A stretch of DNA of 64,000 nucleotides from Rugamonas sp. A1-17 (GTDB taxonomy: Bacteria; Pseudomonadota; Gammaproteobacteria; Burkholderiales; Burkholderiaceae_D). The stretch spans positions 1-64,000 of the forward strand of contig JAJLPB010000022.1 in assembly GCA_025548565.1 (NCBI GenBank), given 5' to 3'. The notes beneath the pieces are model-generated. The model was given only the letters and a program-made list of their open reading frames with translations. It searched no databases and was not told the origin of the DNA. The position numbers and the translations under genes are program-made. This document shows, one piece after another, positions 30,905-39,663 of this stretch. How positions within the stretch are numbered: position 1 is the first letter of the stretch; each line of letters begins with the position of its first letter.

Positions 30905-32146
30905 ATGAACGTAATGACTGTGACCCAAGAATCGATCGCCAACATTGGCCAACTGCAGTTGCTGGACCAAACCGAGTTCGACGCGCAATTCGAATCCCGT
31001 GAGAAAGAGCTCACATTGCTGGAGTCTGAAAAGACGTTGGCACTTGAGCCTGCCCCATCGATCAAAGGCATCATGAAGGTTCACGGCGCCGGCTCGGACA
31101 ATCTGTGGAAGGTCCCGCTGGCTGCGCTGACCATCATCCCTGGTCACAACCCGCGCGTTAATAATGCGCGCAACAGGGCTCGCATCCGCGCGATCGCGAA
31201 CTCCATGGTTTCCGAGGGCTGGTATGCGAACTCGGTATTGATGGGCTACACGGCCAAGGATCGCAACACCGGCGAGGAGTCCATCGTTATCACGGCCGGC
31301 CACACACGATATCTGGCGGTGCAACTGGCTAATGCGGAACTCACGGAAAAGCCGGGTGGTGTCCTGATCACCGAAGTCCCCGTTGTCATCAGGACGAAGG
31401 GTGTGTCGATGGACGACATCCAGGTCGAGCTCATTCGTGGCAACGTCGACGGCTCGCTTGCGCCATACGAGAAGGCCATCGTTTGCCAGCGCATGTACCG
31501 TGCGGGCCACAGCTTAGCCCTAATCGAACAGCGCACTGGCGTGAGAGATCCGTGGTTGAGCAAGCTTCTCAAACTGATGTCCGCTCCCGAAAAACTTAAG
31601 CAACTTGTAGCGTACGAGGTCATCACTGCCACGTTCGCAATCGACATGATCGAGGAGTGCGGGCTTGAGGGGGCGCTGGTGAAGATTCAAGAGGCGCTCT
31701 CCAGGAAGTATCCCGGCCTGGTTATCAATCCTGCAGGCGACGACAGCGCCGGCGACGGCGTTCAGGGCCAGCAATATCCACTGCTGGATGTATCGTCAGA
31801 TCAATCGAACCCAATTCCCCAACCTGAGAACGCAGCACCTGAGGCGGCGCCTCAGTCCCAGGCGAAACCATTTCAACCAAAAATCACGCTGAAGGATGTT
31901 AACCGGACCTCAGCGTTCGACAAGGAAGTGCGCAAGTTCGCGCCGTCGATGGCAACGGCTCTGCAGAACGTAAAAAACGATCCGGCCTTTGCTAGCTTGT
32001 CGCCATCGGTTCGCAGTGATCTGGACAAGTTGGGTGAAGAGCTGGCGTCGCTGAAGAAGAAGCTGGAGGGGGCTGGTGCCAAACAGATCCCGGCCGGTGA
32101 CGGATCGACAGCTTCTCAGGAGCAGATTACTATCGATGCGCAATAA
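30905..32146 (+). CDS. ParB/KorB-like DNA-binding protein (413 aa)
   Basis: Residues about 55-165 match the ParB N-terminal (ParB/Srx) domain: GHNPRVNNARNRARIRAIA, VITAGHTRYLAV and the central VELIRGNVDGSLAPYEKAIV. Residues about 190-250 form the helix-turn-helix (SLALIEQRTGVRDPWLSKLL). The C-terminal 150 residues are Pro/Gln-rich and end in a coiled coil. The size and tail resemble KorB and ParB proteins of large plasmids. ATG 30905 follows GAGGAGCAACAAG. No ParA gene is adjacent, so it may act as a regulator or pair with a distant ParA. Confidence 0.75.
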   Translation: MNVMTVTQESIANIGQLQLLDQTEFDAQFESREKELTLLESEKTLALEPAPSIKGIMKVHGAGSDNLWKVPLAALTIIPGHNPRVNNARNRARIRAIANSMVSEGWYANSVLMGYTAKDRNTGEESIVITAGHTRYLAVQLANAELTEKPGGVLITEVPVVIRTKGVSMDDIQVELIRGNVDGSLAPYEKAIVCQRMYRAGHSLALIEQRTGVRDPWLSKLLKLMSAPEKLKQLVAYEVITATFAIDMIEECGLEGALVKIQEALSRKYPGLVINPAGDDSAGDGVQGQQYPLLDVSSDQSNPIPQPENAAPEAAPQSQAKPFQPKITLKDVNRTSAFDKEVRKFAPSMATALQNVKNDPAFASLSPSVRSDLDKLGEELASLKKKLEGAGAKQIPAGDGSTASQEQITIDAQ

Positions 32147-32299
32147 CGCCTTATCGGACCCAAGCCATCGTCGCCTTGCCGTCACTGTTGATGGCGTTCT
32201 CGCCCCCGGGTAAATGGCGGTCCAGTGCACAGCACTGGGACCGTTATCGACCTCTTACAAATAACTGGAAAATAGCTGGTCTGCGATCGCCGAATTACT

Positions 32300-32623
32300 T
32301 CAATTCGGACATTGCGCAGCAGTTTTCTCGATGAAGTTCAGTATTGCGGTGTATTCGATCATGTTTTCCCGCTTCAGGAAGTCAAGCGCAGACTGGTGAT
32401 AGGCGCTTCCGTCTTTGGCTTTGTCTGTTACATATCTCCACGCGGTATCATCATTCGGAAATACGGCCGTCTCGTCCTCGCGTTGAAGTTGCCATGGGCC
32501 GCCTTCGCTACCATCTGTTTCGAAAATCCCCCATCCTTCGTTTCCCGCTTGCGCGTTGTCGAAGCTTGCGGAGATGGTTTGCGACAGCATCAGAGATGCG
32601 TGGGTATTGGTACTGGTATTCAT
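32300..32623 (-). CDS. Unknown protein (107 aa)
   Basis: ATG 32623 follows GAAAGGTCATTT. Residues 25-65 are acidic with several Trp and Gly (GWGIFETDGSEGGPWQLQRE), then a helical tail. Long structured leader with hairpin L3. Unknown function. Confidence 0.5.
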   Translation of the reverse strand: MNTSTNTHASLMLSQTISASFDNAQAGNEGWGIFETDGSEGGPWQLQREDETAVFPNDDTAWRYVTDKAKDGSAYHQSALDFLKRENMIEYTAILNFIEKTAAQCPN

Positions 32624-32736
32624 AAATGACCTTTCAGGGGCGGGGTTACCCGAGGTGGGCACGTGTCCGCTGGTTGGGTGGTGGTGTAGAGATGGACGGT
32701 GGCGATTTGCCGTGGAACCGGCGATGAAAAACGATA

Positions 32737-32774
32737 GAGCAAAGCTCATCAGTGCCGGCGGCAAGGATCAGCTG
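32737..32774 (-). promoter_or_regulatory. Nested leader hairpin L3
   Basis: Reverse strand: GCTGATCC-TTGCC-GCC-GGCAC-TGATGAGC, then TTTGCTC and a T-rich stretch. Same architecture as L1, L2 and L4. Confidence 0.45.
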
Positions 32775-32852
32775 CAGATGGAAGTAGAGGTGCGAGTGGG
32801 GGAATACTGCAGCGAACGCGAAGCGAGCGCCCTATTGAATCGTAGCGGTAGG

Positions 32853-32878
32853 AAAATCCCCGGCTGTCGGCCGGGGAT
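32853..32878 (-). terminator. Rho-independent terminator
   Basis: ATCCCCGGCC/GGCCGGGGAT-type stem with TTTTCC on its 3' side (reverse strand), ten bases after the stop of the 181-residue gene. Confidence 0.7.
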
Positions 32879-32887
32879 GTGTGAGTG

Positions 32888-33433
32888 TTATCGTGCGATT
32901 GGCGTGTTTTTTCCTGCACGGACATCTGCCATCAGATCGGCGTGAATGTCGTCGAACGCGAAGCTATCGGACTCGTCGCCAAGGACGCGGATTGCCGTGA
33001 ATCCGGCGCCCATGTAAGTAATCAGGCCGGTTACAAGCACAGTCCAATGCGTCAGGCCTAAGCGATTGGCATCGGTCTGGATCCGTTTGAAGGTGTCGCG
33101 CCGGAAATCGTCGTTGATGAATGCGACGCCTTTTCCGAGGCGTGCATTCTTGGCGATCCAGTAATCACCGGTCATCGGCTTGTATCCCTTGCGTTCCAGA
33201 TATGTCGCCTTGGCGGTCGCTACTCGTCTGGCTTGCTTGATCTGCTCGGTAGCGGCCAACTCGTTCTGGCAAGTGGTGCAATGCCAAACAGTCATGCCGT
33301 GGACAGGGAACGTTTCGAGCATGAGGGGTTTCGGATGCAGTGAGCCACAGCAGTAGCAGAGTACTTTCCCGGTGGAGACGTGTGGACTGATTACCGACAG
33401 TGAGTGGTTACGATTTGGTGTGGTGGTGGTGGT
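32888..33433 (-). CDS. Zinc-ribbon protein of unknown function (181 aa)
   Basis: The N-terminal region carries CYCC (residues 26-29) and CTTC (about 54-57), a four-cysteine zinc ribbon. A basic helical middle follows, and the C-terminal part contains a hydrophobic segment (WTVLVTGLITYMGAGFTAI) before an acidic tail. ATG 33433 is the start with the best composition, though its ribosome binding site is weak. DNA binding by the ribbon is possible, not shown. Confidence 0.5.
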   Translation of the reverse strand, partial: TTTTTPNRNHSLSVISPHVSTGKVLCYCCGSLHPKPLMLETFPVHGMTVWHCTTCQNELAATEQIKQARRVATAKATYLERKGYKPMTGDYWIAKNARLGKGVAFINDDFRRDTFKRIQTDANRLGLTHWTVLVTGLITYMGAGFTAIRVLGDESDSFAFDDIHADLMADVRAGKNTPIAR

Positions 33434-33506
33434 CATAGTGTTGTGTCTGGTTTGGCGATTTCGACCTGGTGGTTGCGTCTCGCGAGGTTGAGTGACTTTT
33501 GAATGT

Positions 33507-34244
33507 TTAGGGCTGGCTGGCGAACTTTGTCCACTTGCTTGCAGACGGCAGCTGGTCGAGTACCTCGAGAAGTTGCGAGTCCTGCTTAAAGTGCTCGACG
33601 TAGGTATCGTTGAGAATGGATGCGTGAACGTAGAACAGATCACGTACCGTGTCCTGGCCGAATTCGCGACCAATATCGACAAGAGCGCCAAACTTGGTTT
33701 GGAGCTCGTCGAAGTACAGATTTGCGTCATCGGCCCGGCTCGCTTTTCCAGCTGCGATTGCAGCGGCGTTGTCGACGTCGCTTTCAAGACAATGCGCGAT
33801 GAATATCAGAGTCGATTCAGGTACGGCAGCTGCGCGCAACGCGTCCGATGCAGCCAGCCAGGCGCATTGCACCTGTGCCTTTTCGACAGCGGTTGGTTCG
33901 CCGTACCAGATCTTCTCGATCGCGTTTTGCAGATCTGGTGTGTCGTGATCGCTCAGTTCCATATGACCAGGTTCTGCGAGCGTGCTGAGGTTTCTCGCGA
34001 AGTCGGTCAGCATTGTGCGGTAGCTGTCGTCCACGTCGCCACATGTGTAGATGGTCATGCAGCGAATATAGGAGCCTTCTGCAACGATCTCGACAAAGTC
34101 CTCGCCAGGAAGAATTGCGTGGTTCAAGATGTCATCGCGTGTCCAGACGTAGTGCTGCATCAGTGGTGCAAGCGCGTCGACGGCCACTTCGATCGTGACG
34201 TTATCTTTGAATGTGATGATGGCGTTCATAGTGTGGTCGTACAT
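33507..34244 (-). CDS. Unknown protein (245 aa)
   Basis: ATG 34244 follows CCAGGAGCAAAA. Helical, acidic protein with many Asp and Glu; no motif recognised. Leader hairpin L2 lies about 100 bases upstream. A single gene with its own leader, like its neighbours. Confidence 0.5.
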   Translation of the reverse strand: MYDHTMNAIITFKDNVTIEVAVDALAPLMQHYVWTRDDILNHAILPGEDFVEIVAEGSYIRCMTIYTCGDVDDSYRTMLTDFARNLSTLAEPGHMELSDHDTPDLQNAIEKIWYGEPTAVEKAQVQCAWLAASDALRAAAVPESTLIFIAHCLESDVDNAAAIAAGKASRADDANLYFDELQTKFGALVDIGREFGQDTVRDLFYVHASILNDTYVEHFKQDSQLLEVLDQLPSASKWTKFASQP

Positions 34245-34342
34245 TTTTGCTCCTGGTGTGGTGGTGGTTGCGGTCGCGCTGATTCAGTTTTTCTGTCAGC
34301 AGCGATAGGGATTGGTGCCGTTGGACGGCGGGGGAAAACCGT

Positions 34343-34376
34343 GAGCGAGGCTCATCGATGCGATCGCATGGATGAA
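34343..34376 (-). promoter_or_regulatory. Nested leader hairpin L2
   Basis: Reverse strand: TTCATCC-ATGCG-AT-CGCAT-CGATGAGCC, then TCGCTCACGGTTTTCC. Outer helix CATC/GATG, C-C mismatch, inner helix ATGCG/CGCAT. Confidence 0.45.
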
Positions 34377-34533
34377 CTGTTGGGGAGGTGCGCCACGGCC
34401 AACCCTTGCGGGGTGGTCGTGGGCTGTTGTGATGCGAATGGTGGAATGCGCTTAGCAGCTCAACTGCGTGCTGCCTTACGCGGGTAAAACATCGTCTGTT
34501 TTGTGCGTAAACTCTGCACAGACCGTAGTGGGT

Positions 34534-34719
34534 TCAGTAGCGGTCGTACTCAAGGTACTTCTCGACTCTCTCGATGCCGGCGCCGGCCAACTGGCCAGGC
34601 GGAGCTGAGAGCATTGATTCAGCGCGCTTGGCGAAGATTTCGTAATGCTGGCCGCACCCGACATGCGCCCGCGCCAGGATATCGTCGACTAATGCCTTGA
34701 CTGAGGTAGGCCTGCCGTT
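34534..34719 (-). pseudogene. In-frame continuation beyond the stop of the next gene
   Basis: Directly after the TAA of the 173-residue gene the same frame continues for 61 codons without a stop and looks coding (VKALVDDILARAHVGCGQHY, then RVEKYLEYDRY). There is no start codon with a ribosome binding site. Most simply, the original protein was about 235 residues and an ochre codon has split it. Confidence 0.4.
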
Positions 34720-35241
34720 TTAGTTCAAGATCGCTTGTCCGGGCAGGTCGCTCATCTCTGGCGAGAGGGTCGGAGTCGGACGTTCTACTTGATCTGCTTC
34801 TACATCGCCGAAAAGTGCGCGACAAGCAATGTCTTGAGCTTCGACGAACGTTTGGGCAGAGCCGACTTGATAGGAACTGCCCTCGTTGTGTTCGATCGCG
34901 ATGAAGTCAAAGGTCAGTGGATCGAAGTCCACCGTCGCCCAAACCGAATTGCCGTTGTCGTCAAAGTGGTATCCAGAACTCCAGCAGCAGAATTCTGGAT
35001 CGCGATTTTCGGCCTGACAGTCGTATTCGTATTCAAGATATCGTGCTTCGTCGTAGACTTTCTGCGCGAGGGTGATGTACGCATCCGGGAAGTCGTTTGC
35101 TATCGCATACTGCAGATCGCGGTTGGCGCGAATGCAAGCGAGTCTCGTGAATGCGGCGTCTGCGTTAAAGCGGATCTCGGCTTTTGAGTATCGTACCGAC
35201 AAGTCAAGCTTTTCGGCAAAGGTGGCTGGGATGTTGTGCAT
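34720..35241 (-). CDS. Unknown protein (173 aa), probably truncated
   Basis: ATG 35241 opens a helical N-terminal half followed by a Trp/Phe/Asp-rich beta region and an acidic, Pro-containing tail. No family recognised. Its TAA is followed by a coherent continuation in the same frame (34534-34719), so the annotated end may be a mutation. Confidence 0.45.
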   Translation of the reverse strand: MHNIPATFAEKLDLSVRYSKAEIRFNADAAFTRLACIRANRDLQYAIANDFPDAYITLAQKVYDEARYLEYEYDCQAENRDPEFCCWSSGYHFDDNGNSVWATVDFDPLTFDFIAIEHNEGSSYQVGSAQTFVEAQDIACRALFGDVEADQVERPTPTLSPEMSDLPGQAILN

Positions 35242-35313
35242 GAAATTCTCCGAATTGATTCCGCAGAGCGGGGGTGGGTTTCTGGTGATGGGTATGGTCG
35301 ACAGCGACGCCTC

Positions 35314-35613
35314 TCAATACTCAGGCGCCAGCAGTGGCAATTGCGTGCTACGCAGGTGGATCCAATCGGCGTAGCGATCGTAGGGGACGTCGATATTGAG
35401 CCGTCCAGCGCCAGCATGCTTCCAGCCGACCGGTGGTGATACCGATTGCGGAAACAAGCGCAGCATGCCGTCTTCGGTGCTCGTGCAGGACTTGAAGAAC
35501 AGGTCGCAGGATTCGAAGATGCCGACAACAGCCTTGGTCTTCATTTCTTCCCTGGCCGCTTCAGCTGCCATGAGAACGATTTTACGGATACGGGTTTGAT
35601 AATCTAGGGACAT
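35314..35613 (-). CDS. Unknown protein (99 aa)
   Basis: ATG 35613 follows AAGGAGCTCCA, a strong site. Helical N-terminus with basic residues, two Cys in the middle (FESCDLFFKSC), then a domain with many Trp, Tyr and Pro. Leader hairpin at 35642. Unknown function. Confidence 0.55.
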   Translation of the reverse strand: MSLDYQTRIRKIVLMAAEAAREEMKTKAVVGIFESCDLFFKSCTSTEDGMLRLFPQSVSPPVGWKHAGAGRLNIDVPYDRYADWIHLRSTQLPLLAPEY

Positions 35614-35641
35614 TGGAGCTCCTTGTTAATGCGCGGAGCCT

Positions 35642-35664
35642 CCCTTGCGGAAGACACCGCAAGG
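35642..35664 (-). promoter_or_regulatory. Class II leader hairpin (CCCTTGCGG/CCGCAAGGG)
   Basis: A perfect 9-bp stem with a 6-base loop, 30 bases before the start of the 99-residue gene. No U-run follows. Confidence 0.5.
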
Positions 35665-35681
35665 GTCAGTGGAATAGTTGC

Positions 35682-35912
35682 TTATTCTGATTGTTCGGTC
35701 AGGCCGAGCATCTTCGCTACGTTGAATGCGGGGTTTTGATCCTGAAACCAATGCCAGATTTCTCCACGTGGCACGCCTACGTCAAAGTGGAGGAACAGGT
35801 CTTCCGTTTTTCCGTCCTCATCGATGGGGACGTCGCTCAGTACAGACCACATTGCGTTCAAGCGTTGCAAGCTGTAGTTGGCGCCGGCGGCATTGCAATT
35901 TTCCTGATTCAT
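35682..35912 (-). CDS. Unknown protein (76 aa)
   Basis: ATG 35912 follows AGGGCCCCTA and its first base is the last base of the preceding gene's TGA. Acidic, with Trp-rich motif (EIWHWFQDQNP). Unknown function; co-translated with the gene before it. Confidence 0.5.
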   Translation of the reverse strand: MNQENCNAAGANYSLQRLNAMWSVLSDVPIDEDGKTEDLFLHFDVGVPRGEIWHWFQDQNPAFNVAKMLGLTEQSE

Positions 35913-36307
35913 TAGGGGCCCTCGGTTGATTTCGCTCTCTCATCCAACGAGGAGGCGATCGATTTGACTTCGATGTAGCGGCCAGGCGTTTTCCACTCGT
36001 CGGGATAGCCGCGGCGTTCGTACAGGCTATCGAGAACTTCCTTTGGCAGATTGATGATCTGGTGTGGGAAAGCGTAGGTATGGACGTCCTGTTGCGATGC
36101 GGGCTTGGGACTTGCGTGCACCGATTTGACATCGCATCCCTGCTGCGTGGCCCACTGCTCGACAACAGCCTGCGCCTCTTCAATCGAGCCGGCGCACGCA
36201 TATTGATAGAACTGAGTCGTGAAACCGAGCGCCTGCATGTGGACGGCTTTGTTGAGAACAACTGTGAGGAAGTAGATCGTTGGGTAGATCAGGGAGGTTC
36301 TTTGCAT
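35912..36307 (-). CDS. Unknown protein (131 aa) with hydrophobic N-terminus
   Basis: ATG 36307 follows CTGGAGCAGGCC. Residues 6-22 are hydrophobic and could be a signal anchor; an internal Met at 36238 could also start the soluble domain. The rest is mixed helix and strand. Unknown function. Confidence 0.5.
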   Translation of the reverse strand: MQRTSLIYPTIYFLTVVLNKAVHMQALGFTTQFYQYACAGSIEEAQAVVEQWATQQGCDVKSVHASPKPASQQDVHTYAFPHQIINLPKEVLDSLYERRGYPDEWKTPGRYIEVKSIASSLDERAKSTEGP

Positions 36308-36334
36308 GGCCTGCTCCAGGTTGAGGCGGAGCAG

Positions 36335-36361
36335 TCCCTTGCGGAAGCTGTCCGCATGGGG
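36335..36361 (-). promoter_or_regulatory. Class II leader hairpin (CCCATGCGGA/TCCGCAAGGG)
   Basis: A 10-bp stem with one mismatch, 28 bases before ATG 36307. Closely similar to the hairpin at 35642. Confidence 0.5.
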
Positions 36362-36814
36362 TGAATGCCGCGAAGGCGGCGATAGAAAGGTTAGAGCGCG
36401 TCAATGTGCTCTTCGATGCTAAGGCATGGAAGAAAGGCTGCTAAAAGGGGAGATGCCGGTGCGGCGGAAGTTGTGATGTCGGGAGAGGCGCCTGACCATC
36501 TGTTCCTATTGCCGTGGATTGGAATATGACTGCCGCGAAAGCGACGCCTCGATATTACTACATGAACTCCTCGTTTGCCACTGCCCGAGGAAAATTCGAC
36601 TGCCGCCCTTCTCTTCATCGGTGATGTTGAAATGACACGAAATTGTGACGCCCAAGCGCCCTAAAATGATCAAAGTGTTAATTGTGACAATTCGATAGAA
36701 TTCGCTCCTGCTGCCCGCCTAGACTCATTCCTGTTGGCAATCAATTAATAATTAGAAAGTGGCGTGTAAACCCAGCTTCTGCCGGTTGCTCGTCGCACCA
36801 AACAAGGGGTAACA
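36362..36814. other. Divergent intergenic region
   Basis: About 450 bases between a reverse gene and the forward lipoprotein gene. It should hold promoters for both directions. No gene is supported; a possible weak relative of the nested hairpins lies near 36450. Confidence 0.4.
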
Positions 36815-38170
36815 ATGAGCAAACGAATCGTAAAAGTTGGACCGCTGCAGGCAATTCTTATGGTCGCGCTGTTGCCTGGTTGTGCAAACTTACAACCATA
36901 TGTTTTACCGACGATCGACAACGCCTGCATGGCCGTGAAGGACTCCAAGGACAGCAAGGACGATATAGATAATCCCTGTTCAAAGGTACCCAGTCTAGTT
37001 GCGGCCGTGACCTCGATCGAGAAGTCCACACTTCACGTGGCTTCGAACTTGGGCGGCGATTCGAGTTCAAATAGCGGCGAAGGCAGCAATATGAGTGCCA
37101 CGGCCATGCGTAAGACGCTCGACTTTACAACCTTCGCGCTCATTACAGCCTTGGGGATAAAGGCCGCGCATAACACCGCCGGTAGTGCGACGAAGAACCT
37201 TGGCTTGGCTGCAGCTGCAAGTTATGCAGCCAGCACGCTCTATGGTTCACCGACCACCGAGTCAATTTACATGGCCACCCACAATAATCTGATCTGTATT
37301 GCGGATAAGGGAAATGGCATGTTGACGGGGTATCTGTCCGCAGCTAAACGATATTCGCAGCTGGAAGTACGATATGCCGAAGTGCAAACAAATTCAATAT
37401 GTAGTTCTGACGTACCTGGTGATCCAGGGAAGGCAGCGTTGGTTGCCAGGGCCGGCGCCTTCGACGCGTTGGGGCGTGTCCAAGCAAGTGATGCGGAAAT
37501 AGGCGAGAAATTGCGCAGCGCTTCCAACAACCTGCTTGGTGAAATGAACCGGCAACTCTTGGCCAATTCTCCCAGTATTGATGCGATCACGAAGGCGGCA
37601 AGAAGTTCTTCATCGCTGGCTAGCTCCTGGTCTGGTGGGGTTCCAACACTCCCTCCCGCCGCCACGTCTACTCCTACTCCGCCACCTGCTGGTGCGGACG
37701 GAAAAGACCCTACGGTAAAGTCCGCACCCTTTAACCTTGACTTGATCGAGCCCAAAGTATGCGTGCTCAAGATTGATGACTTGGTCAATGCCAAAAGCCA
37801 ATATGACGCGGTGACAGCGACTATCGCTGGACATCTAAACGCAATCGGTGATCTGGCCAAAGGCTGCGCCACAGAGCAGGTTCTTCAATTGAAACCCCTG
37901 GCGGTCAGCATGTCGTCGATCGATGTAATTGGTGGAAAAACTGTGACAGTCGAAGTATCGGGTGGCCGTCCACCATATTCCACGAACTGGGTGGGGACTC
38001 CACCGGACGCCGGTACCGGCGTGTCTGCTGATATTGTTTTAGGGACCTCATCTTTGAAGGTTGTTGCGCCAGCTGGTGTCGAAGACGGGAAGTTTTCGCT
38101 CAAGGTTCTTGACGCCTCTGTTGTCGCAAACTCAGTCCCGGTGGCGGTTGCGGTGTACAAGGCGAAGTAG
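36815..38170 (+). CDS. Lipoprotein of unknown function (451 aa)
   Basis: A lipoprotein signal peptide ends at LLPGC (Cys about residue 25). The mature protein has a helical N-terminal half with small hydrophobic, Ala-rich helices, a Pro-rich linker near residues 285-300, and a C-terminal beta-sandwich-like domain (VTVEVSGGRPPYSTNWVGTP) of the Ig or cadherin type. It is probably anchored in the outer membrane facing the periplasm or surface. ATG 36815 follows AAGGGGTAACA. Followed 70 bases later by an alpha/beta hydrolase lipoprotein, likely the same operon. No specific family recognised. Confidence 0.6.
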   Translation: MSKRIVKVGPLQAILMVALLPGCANLQPYVLPTIDNACMAVKDSKDSKDDIDNPCSKVPSLVAAVTSIEKSTLHVASNLGGDSSSNSGEGSNMSATAMRKTLDFTTFALITALGIKAAHNTAGSATKNLGLAAAASYAASTLYGSPTTESIYMATHNNLICIADKGNGMLTGYLSAAKRYSQLEVRYAEVQTNSICSSDVPGDPGKAALVARAGAFDALGRVQASDAEIGEKLRSASNNLLGEMNRQLLANSPSIDAITKAARSSSSLASSWSGGVPTLPPAATSTPTPPPAGADGKDPTVKSAPFNLDLIEPKVCVLKIDDLVNAKSQYDAVTATIAGHLNAIGDLAKGCATEQVLQLKPLAVSMSSIDVIGGKTVTVEVSGGRPPYSTNWVGTPPDAGTGVSADIVLGTSSLKVVAPAGVEDGKFSLKVLDASVVANSVPVAVAVYKAK

Positions 38171-38240
38171 AGGTCAGTGGAGCCTGTAATAGGGCTCACT
38201 GAACAATTCAAGATTGAAAAAAAACCCCGGAGGCAATCTC

Positions 38241-39407
38241 ATGTCCTACTTCGCGCGTGTACCCTTCATGCTCACCGGCCTCTTGATCGCCGGTTGCGCT
38301 TCTATTCCCCCTGGCTCTGAATTTAAAGGTCCTGCGGACATCGCACCCGCCACAGTGTCGGTCGTCGAAACAAAGGAAGATCGCCTCTATCCTGTCCTGT
38401 ATGGCACGTCACGGACAGCCAATGCAACCGGCTTTTCGGATGATCGCGATTCGCAAGTTCACTACGGCCGGGTGCTCGTGAAGATTCCTAAAGGTCACAT
38501 GACCGGGTCGACAGGCGCAAAGGCTGTTTTTCCTTGGCAGCACGATACGGCGCTCTCTATTGCGAACATCGAATCCTCTGCGAACCAAGATGCGTTTGTG
38601 CAAATGATGAAGACACAGCTAAAGGGCAGCAAATTAGCCGGGTCTGAATATGTGGTTGTGTTTATTCACGGATTCAACAACACTTTCGAGTCCGCGGCTA
38701 TTCGCGCGGCGCAGATTGGCGCGGATCTAGACATTCCTGACAACAGCATGATGTTTTATTCCTGGGCAGCTCAGCATGACATTGATCGCTATACGGTCGA
38801 CGAGGCGACTGTTGATGCGAGTGAAGTATATCTTCGTGAATTCTTACGAACAGTCATGCGTGGGGCCGGTTCCCGTAAAGTCCACGTGATCGCCCATAGT
38901 ATGGGAAATAGAGCGCTCCTACGGGCAGTAGTTGGGAGCTTGGAGAGTGTCTCTGCTGAGCAGCGGATAAAATTTGGCCAGGTAATCCTTGCCGCGGCAG
39001 ATATTGATCGGGACCTTTTCGCGCAATTGGCCCCAAATTATTTAAAGGTAGCGGAGCGAACCACAATTTACCTGTCACCCTATGATTTCGCGGTGCATGC
39101 CTCTGAGTTGGTTCACTTGTATCCCCGGGTTGGTTGTGGGGATGCACCCCAGGTGACTATACCGGGCATTGATAATGTCGTCTCTCTAGTTCCGGAAGAC
39201 ATGCCTGCGCATGCCTATATAGCCGAAGCATTGCCGCTGTTGGTCGATATCAAAAATCTCTTTCAGCGGGATGTGCCGGAGCGGTCCTCGGCCGCCTGGA
39301 AAAAGCAAGCCGAGGGCGTTTGGACGGTTGGCTCGCCCAATCCGAGTTGGATAGCCGGCAGGACGATGTGCAAGACGAAGGATACGATGCATGTGAAAGC
39401 GAATTGA
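38241..39407 (+). CDS. Alpha/beta hydrolase lipoprotein, DUF900-like (388 aa)
   Basis: Lipobox LLIAGC near residue 20. The catalytic core follows the DUF900 group of alpha/beta hydrolases: oxyanion strand VVVFIHGFNNTFESA, nucleophile elbow VIAHSMGNRAL with the catalytic Ser, and a late strand ILAAADIDRD. Such enzymes are serine esterases or lipases; the substrate is unknown. ATG 38241 follows CCGGAGGCAATCTC. As a membrane-anchored hydrolase next to another lipoprotein it may act in the cell envelope. Confidence 0.75.
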   Translation: MSYFARVPFMLTGLLIAGCASIPPGSEFKGPADIAPATVSVVETKEDRLYPVLYGTSRTANATGFSDDRDSQVHYGRVLVKIPKGHMTGSTGAKAVFPWQHDTALSIANIESSANQDAFVQMMKTQLKGSKLAGSEYVVVFIHGFNNTFESAAIRAAQIGADLDIPDNSMMFYSWAAQHDIDRYTVDEATVDASEVYLREFLRTVMRGAGSRKVHVIAHSMGNRALLRAVVGSLESVSAEQRIKFGQVILAAADIDRDLFAQLAPNYLKVAERTTIYLSPYDFAVHASELVHLYPRVGCGDAPQVTIPGIDNVVSLVPEDMPAHAYIAEALPLLVDIKNLFQRDVPERSSAAWKKQAEGVWTVGSPNPSWIAGRTMCKTKDTMHVKAN

Positions 39408-39663
39408 CGGTAGGAGGGGTAGCGCAGTACCACAGCGCACTTCGAAGGCGCCGCGTCTGCTTTGTGCAGATCCTCCACACATAATCTCAGGGGTGTGGAG
39501 CACTTAGGTGGCGAAGTGAGGATGCCCACCAATTTGGACTAACCTTCCCATCTTAAGCCGGGCGGTCAATGTCGTGTGAGGCCTCCACTTGTTTACATAC
39601 CTCGTCGGACTGTGATGCGCTGCGCTCGTCGGAGTTGAAGAAAATCTCGAAACGTATCTGCTA

